64,000 bases of DNA. Source: CAXNKH01 sp049296795 (GTDB taxonomy: Bacteria > Pseudomonadota > Gammaproteobacteria > Burkholderiales > Burkholderiaceae_C). Position 1 is the first letter of the stretch, and each line of letters starts with the position of its first letter. Both the position numbers and the translations under genes were made by a program. Below are positions 34,496-41,913 of the stretch, piece after piece. Location of the stretch: positions 62,001 through 126,000 of the forward strand of contig JBAQTC010000030.1 in NCBI GenBank assembly GCA_049296795.1, read 5' to 3'. The notes below the pieces were generated by a model that was not told the DNA's origin, ran no database searches, and saw only the letters and a program-made list of their open reading frames with translations.

Positions 34496-36211
34496 TTACT
34501 TTGCGGGCTGTCTTTGCCCCCCTAGACTTAGCAATCGGTTGGCCAGAAATACCACCGTGAAAGAGACTGCTAGAAGTGCGAGACCGAGAACGGAAATGGC
34601 ACCCAAATCTCCGCTTTCGTTCAAGTCATAAATAATGACTGAAACCAGTTTCGTATTCGATGTTGTCAACAAAATTGCAGCTGATAGCTCCCTGATCGTC
34701 CCTATGAATATGAAGCACCATGTCGCTATCACACTGGTTCTCAACAGCGGGGCCGTGATCAAGCGCAGGGTTTTGAGGCGGCTTGCTCCGAGAATTCGAC
34801 TTGCTTCCTCAAGCTCGGGGTGAATACCGTGAAAAGCCGATGACATTTGCTGATAGCCAGCCGGCATTTCAATCGTCAAAAAAGCGATGAGCAATATCCA
34901 CAGCGTCCCGTAAAGCATCAACTCAGGGTGTGAATAAGTCAAAAACATACCCACACCCAACACAATCCCAGGTATGGCAACTGGTGCTGTTGCGAGAAAT
35001 CCCAGAACCTTTGTTCCAGGCACCGCATTGCGAGACACCATGTAAGCTGTCAAAAGAGCAATCCCGGCTCCAATAGTTGCCGTTAAAAATCCCAAGAGAA
35101 AAGTGTTGTACATGGCAAGTTTGGTAGCCGAAAATTCAAAGAACACGAAGTTGAAGTTGTGTAGCGTCAGTGAAGCCCAGGTCAGCGGCTCCGAGACATT
35201 CCTTGTCAATGCGGTTTTCATCAATGCCAGGTAAGGAAAGATAACTGTCAACGACATGACTATCACGACAAATACAACGGCCAAACCTTTAAATCTCCCC
35301 AGACTTGTTAGTTTGGGTTCGCCACTTTTCCCGCCTAGGACTGTGTAGCCCCTACTACCCAAAATCCAGCTTTTCCCTTGTAGCAATAAAACCGTGATTA
35401 GCAACAGGGGTAAGGAGGCGGCCGCCGCCAATCCAGGCTTGGGTGGGTACTGAAACAGGCTCCATATCTTGGTGGTAATCACATGAAAACCAGCTGGAAG
35501 AGCCAGAATGGCCGGTGAACCAAACATGGTGAGCGCTTGGAGAATCGCAATCAATGACCCAGCAAGCATGGCTGGTAACACCAAGGGAATCGTCACCCGT
35601 CGCAAGGTGGTGAATTTTCGTCCACCCAGAATAGATGAAGCATCCTCTAGATCTGAAGGAACTCGATCTAAACCATTAGCCACCAAAGTGAAGATGTAAG
35701 GAAAGGTATAGCAAGCAATGGCAATCACCAGCCCAGTGAAAGTATAGATATTGACCAAATGCACTTCTGCGGGCGAATTGGTCAGGTGGCGGTGAAACAC
35801 ATTGAACATTCCACTGTTGGGGGCTGCGAGAATTTCCCAAGCAACCGCCCCCAGAAAAGGAGGAGTTACAAACGAGGCAGTCACCAGGGCCCTGACCACG
35901 CGTCTACCAGGCAAATCTGTGCGTGATACCAGCCAGGCCAGTGGAGTAGCGATCAAACAAGACAGGGCGCCAACGCCTAGTGCCATACCTACGGCCAACA
36001 GGAAGGGCCGACGCAAGGTGGCATCAGTTAAGATCGTCTCGAAATGTACCAAACTGAACGCCCGTTCGGCGTCTGTCAGGCTGTAGAGAAGCAACCACGA
36101 CAGTGGAAGGACGACCAATGCGGCAAGGATCAGTATCAGAATCACAAATACAGGCCGGAACAAGTCAAGCCGAAAGGCCGGATTGTTCGCTGTCAGGCTG
36201 TTCCCAGACAT
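34496..36211 (-). CDS. ABC transporter permease, two fused membrane domains
   Basis: 571 residues with about twelve membrane helices, FbpB-like duplication in one chain. Each half has an EAA loop that contacts the ATPase: LEDASSILGGRKFTTLRRVT near 205 and LEEASRILGASRLKTLRLIT near 485. Lies three bases after the binding-protein gene. The fused form is usual for the ferric-type and 2-aminoethylphosphonate-type importers. Inner membrane. Confidence 0.92.
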   Translation of the reverse strand: MSGNSLTANNPAFRLDLFRPVFVILILILAALVVLPLSWLLLYSLTDAERAFSLVHFETILTDATLRRPFLLAVGMALGVGALSCLIATPLAWLVSRTDLPGRRVVRALVTASFVTPPFLGAVAWEILAAPNSGMFNVFHRHLTNSPAEVHLVNIYTFTGLVIAIACYTFPYIFTLVANGLDRVPSDLEDASSILGGRKFTTLRRVTIPLVLPAMLAGSLIAILQALTMFGSPAILALPAGFHVITTKIWSLFQYPPKPGLAAAASLPLLLITVLLLQGKSWILGSRGYTVLGGKSGEPKLTSLGRFKGLAVVFVVIVMSLTVIFPYLALMKTALTRNVSEPLTWASLTLHNFNFVFFEFSATKLAMYNTFLLGFLTATIGAGIALLTAYMVSRNAVPGTKVLGFLATAPVAIPGIVLGVGMFLTYSHPELMLYGTLWILLIAFLTIEMPAGYQQMSSAFHGIHPELEEASRILGASRLKTLRLITAPLLRTSVIATWCFIFIGTIRELSAAILLTTSNTKLVSVIIYDLNESGDLGAISVLGLALLAVSFTVVFLANRLLSLGGQRQPAK

Positions 36212-36214
36212 AAA

Positions 36215-37261
36215 TCAAGTGCCGAAAAACTGTTCATAGTTTTTCTTGATCGTTTCGATTTGCTTCTCGAGTCCCTGAGGGTCTGTTCTCAACAACTTGA
36301 TCTGACTCAAAGGTGTACGACCAGTCTTTTCTTTCACCTCCGAATGGAAGGATCTGAGTCCACCAACGTCACTCCCGATTTGTTGTGCTTCCCGAGTAAA
36401 CAAGAAATGATAGAACAGCTTTCCCGCGTTTGGATGGGGTGCATTTTTAAGCAAGGCCGCATTTCCAATGACAAGTGGCGTTCCTTCCGTCGCATAGACA
36501 GGCTCAATCGGAACACCTGATTCCTTCAGTATAAAAACGTTGTATTCATTACCATCGGCCATCACTTGACGCTCCCCCAATGCCAATTTTTTTGGAGGCT
36601 CGGTAGACGACTGGGTTTGCATCACACGTTGTTTTCCCAATTTGACGAAATAATCCCATCCCAGCTGTTGGCTGATGGCATAGGTTCCCGTCATAACGGT
36701 ACCGCTGTACCCAGGGTGCGCCTTGATCATTTTTCCAGACCACTTAGGGTCTAACAAGTCAGCGTGACTTTTCGGAGCATCCTCTTTTTTCACCAATTTC
36801 GTGTTGTAAGCTATTACGGATAGGTGAGCGCGGTACGCTGCAAATTGTCCATCTGCATCTTTTTCTGTGGCAGGCCAAAATTTCGCCAATTCACTTGGGA
36901 CAGCTACTTGTAACCAGTTATTCCTTTTCAAGTGAATAAAGTGAACCGAATCGGAGGTCTCAATCACGTCGGCCAGATAGATCTTGTTGCCGTATTCTTG
37001 GTTGATCCGCTGAAAAATTCGCTCTGCGCCAGCACGTTCTACTTGCACCTTGATTCCAGGATATTTTGCCTCGAAGGCGCGCGCAATTTTTTCTGAAACC
37101 AGCACATCAGTTGATGCGTAAAACACAACCTTGCCCTCCTTCACCGCTGAAGCAACAAGTTGTGATGTAGCCTCATAAGGCGCCGGGGTCTGCGCGCCAA
37201 TTGGGCCAGCCATCAGCAACGTGACGGAAATTAAACTGCTAAATAAAAATATTTTTAGCAT
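36215..37261 (-). CDS. periplasmic substrate-binding protein of the ABC importer
   Basis: 348 residues. Signal peptide MLKIFLFSSLISVTLLMAGPIGA, then the two-lobed type 2 binding-protein fold: EGKVVFYASTD, FEAKYPGIKVQVERAG, DVIETSDSVHF, LDPKWSGKMIKAHPGYSGT. It resembles ferric-iron binding proteins overall, but the adjacent tyrosine pair that holds iron is absent (no YY anywhere). I therefore infer an organic anion as ligand. Start at ATG 37261 has AAAGGGGA upstream. First gene of the run, about 140 bases after the predicted transcription start. Confidence 0.9.
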   Translation of the reverse strand: MLKIFLFSSLISVTLLMAGPIGAQTPAPYEATSQLVASAVKEGKVVFYASTDVLVSEKIARAFEAKYPGIKVQVERAGAERIFQRINQEYGNKIYLADVIETSDSVHFIHLKRNNWLQVAVPSELAKFWPATEKDADGQFAAYRAHLSVIAYNTKLVKKEDAPKSHADLLDPKWSGKMIKAHPGYSGTVMTGTYAISQQLGWDYFVKLGKQRVMQTQSSTEPPKKLALGERQVMADGNEYNVFILKESGVPIEPVYATEGTPLVIGNAALLKNAPHPNAGKLFYHFLFTREAQQIGSDVGGLRSFHSEVKEKTGRTPLSQIKLLRTDPQGLEKQIETIKKNYEQFFGT

Positions 37262-37410
37262 CTTGTCCCCTTTGTTAATTGGTCTTCATAAACTGCCATT
37301 TCAGGGAAAACAACCAACGCAGGCAGTTTCCTGTTCGAGCTGTCTAACCCAGCCCTTTTCCAAGCCAAGCCCCAGAAATGCACTTTGTAACCAAGGCTAG
37401 CTCGGATCAA

Positions 37411-37439
37411 ATAATGCCAATAAATTAAAAAAGTGTCAA
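37411..37439 (-). promoter_or_regulatory. sigma70-like promoter of the catabolic operon
   Basis: On the minus strand TTGACA (37434-37439), a 17-base spacer and CATTAT (37411-37416). Perfect -35, four of six in the -10 with the key A2 and T6 kept. It predicts a start near 37404 and a leader of about 140 bases before the binding-protein ATG. It is the only good promoter I see for the eight-gene run. Confidence 0.65.
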
Positions 37440-37446
37440 CACTTTT
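37429..37446. promoter_or_regulatory. candidate GntR operator over the -35 box
   Basis: On the minus strand AAAAGTGTTGACACTTTT: two perfect 8-bp arms (AAAAGTGT and ACACTTTT) around a 2-base centre. The TTGACA -35 box lies inside it, so a bound repressor would exclude RNA polymerase. GntR/FCD proteins bind short palindromes of this size with GT/AC half sites. The link to the regulator at 28062-28721 is inferred from shared context. Confidence 0.55.
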
Positions 37447-37634
37447 ATATATTTTGATGACAATTATGCTGCGAGCAGGAGGGTCAAGTCGAGCACTGAA
37501 GGCGGTCTTCAAGGAAGTTGGCATTGCATCAGAAACACTGCAACGCTGGAGAGAAGTCATTCTGTCCAAGCCCTCTTGAGAGCTGGCTTGGACCGCGCCA
37601 GCCAGAATACTGGCGTGAGCCCCAGGGCCCTCGT

Positions 37635-37657
37635 GCCAGCCTGCCAGCCTGCCAGCC
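37635..37657. repeat. short tandem repeat, unit GCCAGCCT
   Basis: Two full copies of GCCAGCCT followed by GCCAGCC (2.9 units). Non-coding, in the uspA upstream region. Confidence 0.85.
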
Positions 37658-37666
37658 AAACGCCAA

Positions 37667-37681
37667 GACAGACAGACAGAC
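37667..37681. repeat. GACA microsatellite
   Basis: Three GACA units plus GAC, ending one base before the TTGACA box of the uspA promoter. Copy-number change would alter the sequence just upstream of the -35 box. Confidence 0.8.
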
Positions 37682-37710
37682 TTGACAGAAGTTATGCAGA
37701 AGGGAACTAT
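37682..37710 (+). promoter_or_regulatory. promoter of uspA
   Basis: TTGACA (37682-37687), 17-base spacer, AACTAT (37705-37710), which keeps A2 and T6 of the -10 consensus. The start would fall near 37717, about 35 bases before the ATG; GAAAGG precedes the ATG as ribosome site. Confidence 0.55.
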
Positions 37711-37752
37711 AGGAGCCTCAATCTGTTAACCACTTTTTAGAAAGGGTGAGCC

Positions 37753-38220
37753 ATGTATCAAAAAATTCTCATCGCCAACGATGGTTCCGAGTTGGCTGAA
37801 AAAGCCATTGAAGCCGGTATTGAGCTTGGGAAAATGTCAGGTGCACAAATTGTTATGTTGCACATGGGAATGCCCTTGATCATGGCAACCGACATGCCCG
37901 GCTTTCAACCGGCGGCCTATATCGAGGAATCAGGGGTACATCCGGCGAATCACGACTATGCGGCCGAACTGCAGGCCTCCAACGATGCCGTTGATAAAAA
38001 GGTAGCTATCGCAGAAGCGACTCATGGCGTGAAGATTGAAGTGGTCCATGTGGTCGCTGCTGAAGTCTGGTACACCGTTATTGAGAATGCCACCATCCTG
38101 GGTTGTGATGTCATCGTGATGGCCTCGCATGGTCGGGGGGCTCTCAAATCGTTACTGCTCGGCAGTGAGACCCTCTCGGTGCTATCGCATTGCAAACTGC
38201 CGGTGCTGGTGGTTCGTTAA
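37753..38220 (+). CDS. universal stress protein, UspA family
   Basis: 155 residues, one Usp domain. Starts MYQKILIANDGSELAEKAIE; the ATP-binding loop near the end is ASHGRGALKSLLLGSE, matching the G-xx-G-x9-G-S pattern except that the first glycine is alanine, so it probably still binds ATP. An insertion around residues 38-70 (GMPLIMATDMPGFQPAAYIE) is longer than in the enterobacterial protein. Single-gene unit with its own promoter; its stop overlaps the def stop by four bases on the other strand. Confidence 0.92.
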   Translation: MYQKILIANDGSELAEKAIEAGIELGKMSGAQIVMLHMGMPLIMATDMPGFQPAAYIEESGVHPANHDYAAELQASNDAVDKKVAIAEATHGVKIEVVHVVAAEVWYTVIENATILGCDVIVMASHGRGALKSLLLGSETLSVLSHCKLPVLVVR

Positions 38221-38771
38221 TCGTCTTGCAGCGCCAACCCGGGAAACAGCACGTCAGTGAAACCAAACTGACTGAAATCACGAACCCGCATCGGGTAAAG
38301 GATTCCCTGCAAATGGTCACATTCGTGCTGCACCACCCGAGCATGAAAGCCTTGGGCTCGCCGTTCGATCGGCTCACCGAATTGATTCATGCCGCGATAC
38401 AGAATATGAGAATAGCGCGGCACCACCGCGCGTAAACCCGGAACGGAGAGACAACCCTCCCAACCCGACTCCATAGCTGGATCGAGATCGCCAGCTCCAG
38501 TCAGCGCTGTGATCACCGGATTGATCAATACCGTGCGCGGAACCAGTGGAGCATCCGGATAGCGCGAATTAAGCGCATCACTGCCAAAAATAACCAATTG
38601 CAAATCAACGCCAATTTGAGGTGCTGCCAAACCTGCACCATTCGCAGCCGCCATGGTGTCGAGCATGTCGGTGATCAAGAGATGAAGTGCGTCACTGTCA
38701 AATTCCGTCACGGCTTGTGCGCAACGCAGCAAGCGAGGATCGCCCATTTTGAGAATTTCACGCACTGCCAT
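38217..38771 (-). CDS. def: peptide deformylase
   Basis: 184 residues from ATG 38771. Three family motifs: GAGLAAPQIG, EGCLSVPG (metal cysteine) and QHECDHLQG (metal histidines and catalytic glutamate). Removes the formyl group from nascent proteins. Reading overlaps the end of ligA by 14 bases, so the two are coupled; the open frame to 38798 is not used. It is shorter in the carboxy tail than plant forms and ends GLALQDD. Confidence 0.95.
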   Translation of the reverse strand: MAVREILKMGDPRLLRCAQAVTEFDSDALHLLITDMLDTMAAANGAGLAAPQIGVDLQLVIFGSDALNSRYPDAPLVPRTVLINPVITALTGAGDLDPAMESGWEGCLSVPGLRAVVPRYSHILYRGMNQFGEPIERRAQGFHARVVQHECDHLQGILYPMRVRDFSQFGFTDVLFPGLALQDD

Positions 38772-40854
38772 TGAGCATCTCCAGTAAACGGTTTTCATCG
38801 ATCACTTGCAAGCCCAGCGCCTGGGCTTTGTCAAGCTTGCCCCCGGCATCGGCACCGCTGACGACCCAGCTGGTTTTCTTACTAACCGAACTGGAAATCT
38901 TGCCCCCAGCGGCCTCGATTAAATCCCGGGCTTGATCGCGGCTTAACGTGGGTAAGCTGCCAGTGATCACAAAAGTTTGGCCTGCCAGTGGCTGGTTCGT
39001 GCTCGAAAGCGCCTGCCCTTCTGGCCAGCTCACGCCGCAAGCACGCAATTGCGCCACTACCTCAAGATTGTGCTGTTGGGCGAAGAACAGGTGGATGCTT
39101 TTGGCCACGATAGGACCTATATCGTTGACTTGCAGCAATTGTTCTTCGGACGCCTGTGCAATGGCATCGAACTGGCCGAAATGGCGCGCCAGTTCTTTGG
39201 CTGTGGCTTCTCCTACATGCCTTATCCCCAAACCAAACAGGAACCGGGGCAAATTGGTTTGTTTTGATTTTTCTATGGCGGCGAGCAACTTGTGGGCTGA
39301 TTTATCGGCCATCCGGTCCAGTGCAGCCAAGGCGGTCAAACCGAGTCGATACAGATCTGCCAGCGTGCGAATCAGATTCGCATCGACCAGCTGATCGACC
39401 AACTTATCGCCCAGACCCTCGATCTCGACGGCACGGCGCTGGGCAAAGTGCAAAATCGCTTGCTTGCGTTGGGCAGCACAGTACAAGCCCCCGCTGCAAC
39501 GATGGTTGACCTCGGTTTTTTCACGCAGTACCGCGCTGGCGCATACTGGGCAGTATCTGGGCATACGGAAGTTGGTATGTTGCGCCTGCTTCAGGCCGGG
39601 GACTACCCCAACCACCTCGGGTATGACGTCTCCGGCACGGCGCACGATCACTGTATCGCCAACACGGACGCGCTTGCGGCGCAATTCAAACAGGTTGTGC
39701 AAAGTGGCGTTAGTAACCGTCACGCCACCGACAAATACTGGAGCCAGCCGCGCCACTGGCGTTAGCTTACCGGTTCGCCCCACTTGGACATCAATTCCCA
39801 GTACCTGCGTCAGCTGCTCTTGGGCGGGGTATTTGTGCGCCACAGCCCAGCGTGGTTCACGACTCAGGAAACCTAGTTCTTGTTGCAAGCTCAGTAAATC
39901 GATTTTGTAGACCACCCCATCAATGTCAAATGGCAAGCCATCGCGAAGTGCGCCGATATCTTGGTAGTAGCCCAATAAACCAGCCGGTCCTTGAACCTGA
40001 CGCACCAGATCAGACACCGGGATAGACCAAGATTTGAGCAGTTGCAAGAGTTCAAGCTGACTTGAAAACAAGCTGACCTGAGACGCTGAGAGAATAATTT
40101 CTCCAACGCCATAAGCAAAAAAACTCAAGGGACGTTGCGCCGCAATGGCCGGATCGAGCTGGCGCACGGCGCCGGCAGCTGCATTACGCGGATTGACAAA
40201 GGTTTTCTCGCTCTTCTCGCGTTGGCGTTCGTTCAACGCTTCGAAGTCGGCCCTGCGCATATAAACCTCGCCCCGAATCTCAATCACGGTGGGTGGAGCG
40301 CTTGAATTCAACCGCAGCGGAACTTGCCCTATGGTTCGAATGTTTTGTGTCACATCTTCACCGGTTTCTCCATCGCCTCGAGTCGTGGCTTGGACCAGAA
40401 CGCCCTGTTCATAACGCAGGTTCAGGGCCAAGCCATCAAATTTGGGCTCAGCCAAGTACGTCAGTGGAGGTGCATCGCTGTCAAGCCCGAGTTCTCGCCG
40501 CACCCTGGCGTCAAAGTTCTCCGCGCCACTGGCCTGGGTATCGGTCTCGGTGCGGATGCTCAACATCGCGACGGCATGGCGTACGCTGCTGAAATGTGAA
40601 AGCGGTTTGGCGCCGACCCGTTGCGTTGGCGAATCTGGTGTGATCAGTTCAGGGTGCGCTGTCTCTAACGCTTGCAGTTCAGCGAAAAGTCGGTCGTATT
40701 CAGCATCTGGAACTTGCGGCTGATCAAGCACGTAATACTGGTGGCCATGGTATTGCAGCGACTGACGCAAGGCAGCAGCCCGGGCAGAGGGCAAGCCACC
40801 AAGTTCGGACGAAGCTGGGGGATCAGGCTGGGAAAACAGGTCCAAAGTCTGCAT
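38758..40854 (-). CDS. ligA: NAD-dependent DNA ligase
   Basis: 698 residues from ATG 40854. Amino-terminal Ia domain (HGHQYYVLDQPQVPDAEYD), adenylation site AEPKFDGLA (the lysine) and TRGDGETGEDVTQN, OB fold, zinc finger starting CPVCAS, helix-hairpin-helix repeats and a carboxy-terminal BRCT domain (TFVITGSLPTLSRDQARDL). Seals nicks in replication and repair. The open frame up to 41004 overlaps zipA and is rejected. Confidence 0.96.
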   Translation of the reverse strand: MQTLDLFSQPDPPASSELGGLPSARAAALRQSLQYHGHQYYVLDQPQVPDAEYDRLFAELQALETAHPELITPDSPTQRVGAKPLSHFSSVRHAVAMLSIRTETDTQASGAENFDARVRRELGLDSDAPPLTYLAEPKFDGLALNLRYEQGVLVQATTRGDGETGEDVTQNIRTIGQVPLRLNSSAPPTVIEIRGEVYMRRADFEALNERQREKSEKTFVNPRNAAAGAVRQLDPAIAAQRPLSFFAYGVGEIILSASQVSLFSSQLELLQLLKSWSIPVSDLVRQVQGPAGLLGYYQDIGALRDGLPFDIDGVVYKIDLLSLQQELGFLSREPRWAVAHKYPAQEQLTQVLGIDVQVGRTGKLTPVARLAPVFVGGVTVTNATLHNLFELRRKRVRVGDTVIVRRAGDVIPEVVGVVPGLKQAQHTNFRMPRYCPVCASAVLREKTEVNHRCSGGLYCAAQRKQAILHFAQRRAVEIEGLGDKLVDQLVDANLIRTLADLYRLGLTALAALDRMADKSAHKLLAAIEKSKQTNLPRFLFGLGIRHVGEATAKELARHFGQFDAIAQASEEQLLQVNDIGPIVAKSIHLFFAQQHNLEVVAQLRACGVSWPEGQALSSTNQPLAGQTFVITGSLPTLSRDQARDLIEAAGGKISSSVSKKTSWVVSGADAGGKLDKAQALGLQVIDENRLLEMLNGSA

Positions 40855-40870
40855 GAGAAGGGAGAGTGAC

Positions 40871-41905
40871 TCAGCTGAACAAGCGTCTGGCCAGGGGCGA
40901 ACCTGCGCTGAAGTCATGGCCATCGAGTGTGTCGTAAAGTTTTTCGAGTTCAGCGGCCACACCTGCCATGGCACTGGTTTGCAGGGGCTGTTGCTGGTCA
41001 TCAATCAGCACGCCATCCATCGCCAGTGCCAGTACGTTGGCAGTCTCGCACATCCGTTCAAAAGCCTTTAACTGGCGGTCTACCTGTGCCACGTCCAGAC
41101 CTAAATGAATTTCCCGTACTGCGCTTTGGGTCAGATCTTCGGCCAAAGCCGCTTGGGTATCGAAGGACAGCACCAAAACGGGCGGCAAGCCGGGACTTTG
41201 TGCCGCGAGCACCATGCGCCCTGGGATCACACCGCTGACAAAGCCCTGACGTGCCGCATTTTGTTGAATATAGCCCGGACTCCAGGCAGAATTGCGCGCC
41301 CTCAGGGTGAAGCCCAGTTCGGCATCATGGCTGCTGGCAAATTGGTCAAGTTCCCTTGCCCTGGCCACCTCGTCAAGCATCTCTGGGAAGTCAGGGGTTC
41401 CATTGATGATGTCGGCGAATGATTGCGTTTTCATCACGAATTCGGAATATTCGATTTCGTTGAGTGGCCCCGAGCGATTGGCCAACTGCACACCCGCTTG
41501 AAATGCGTCATAGCGCTGACCAGTTCGTGGTAACTCCCAATGTTGCAGGGTTTCGTGACGGCCTTCAATGGCAAAAGGTTTGCTTCCAACACGACGGGTC
41601 GTTGGCATGCTGGCCAATGCAGCGTCGCCAGACACAGGACCGTCGAGATAGATCGGCGCAATCACGTCAATCAGCGCATCGAGTAGGGGTTTCGTCTCGG
41701 GTAGCGGCAGGTTCAATCGGCCAGCCTCAAACTCGATTTCACTCAATTGGGCGTCAAGCGGTGGGTCGACCAGTTTTCCTCCCTGCCCCGGTTCAGTCTG
41801 CGCCTGCCGGGGTGAATTTTTACGCGAATTCCAAGCACTGTGGGCCACGACAGCGGCCAACACCAGCCCGCCTGTAATGGCCAATCCGATTTGTAAATTA
41901 CTCAT
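40871..41905 (-). CDS. zipA: cell division protein ZipA
   Basis: 344 residues. A single amino-terminal membrane anchor (IGLAITGGLVLAAVVAHSAW), a charged linker, and a carboxy-terminal FtsZ-binding domain (about 200-330: GRMVLAAQ, PPVLVLSFDTQAALAED, IHLGLDVAQVDRQLKAFERM). Tethers FtsZ to the membrane. Lies between smc (8-base gap) and ligA (16-base gap), a known Burkholderiales order. The family is weakly conserved, so the name leans on context. Confidence 0.85.
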   Translation of the reverse strand: MSNLQIGLAITGGLVLAAVVAHSAWNSRKNSPRQAQTEPGQGGKLVDPPLDAQLSEIEFEAGRLNLPLPETKPLLDALIDVIAPIYLDGPVSGDAALASMPTTRRVGSKPFAIEGRHETLQHWELPRTGQRYDAFQAGVQLANRSGPLNEIEYSEFVMKTQSFADIINGTPDFPEMLDEVARARELDQFASSHDAELGFTLRARNSAWSPGYIQQNAARQGFVSGVIPGRMVLAAQSPGLPPVLVLSFDTQAALAEDLTQSAVREIHLGLDVAQVDRQLKAFERMCETANVLALAMDGVLIDDQQQPLQTSAMAGVAAELEKLYDTLDGHDFSAGSPLARRLFS

Positions 41906-41913
41906 GGTGATAT

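Larger units (their letters stand above)
37262..37752. other. 491-base intergenic region between the catabolic run and uspA
   Basis: Contains the leftward promoter with its palindrome (37411-37446), a 37-codon open frame on the plus strand (37466-37579; LKAVFKEVGIASETLQRWRE looks like the helix-turn-helix of a transposase remnant, unproven), two short tandem repeats (37635-37657 and 37667-37681) and the rightward uspA promoter (37682-37710). I see no complete gene in it. Confidence 0.6.

Noticed and set aside
33341..37261. Annotation of the ABC importer as ferric iron uptake
   Set aside because: The binding protein lacks the iron tyrosine pair and the operon holds catabolic enzymes and a GntR regulator.
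37255..37659. 134-codon minus-strand frame over the promoter region of the catabolic operon
   Set aside because: It overlaps the binding-protein start, spans the promoter and palindrome, begins in the tandem-repeat region and has no domain-like pattern.
37635..37681. CRISPR-like repeat
   Set aside because: Units are 4 and 8 bases in direct tandem without spacers; no cas genes are present.
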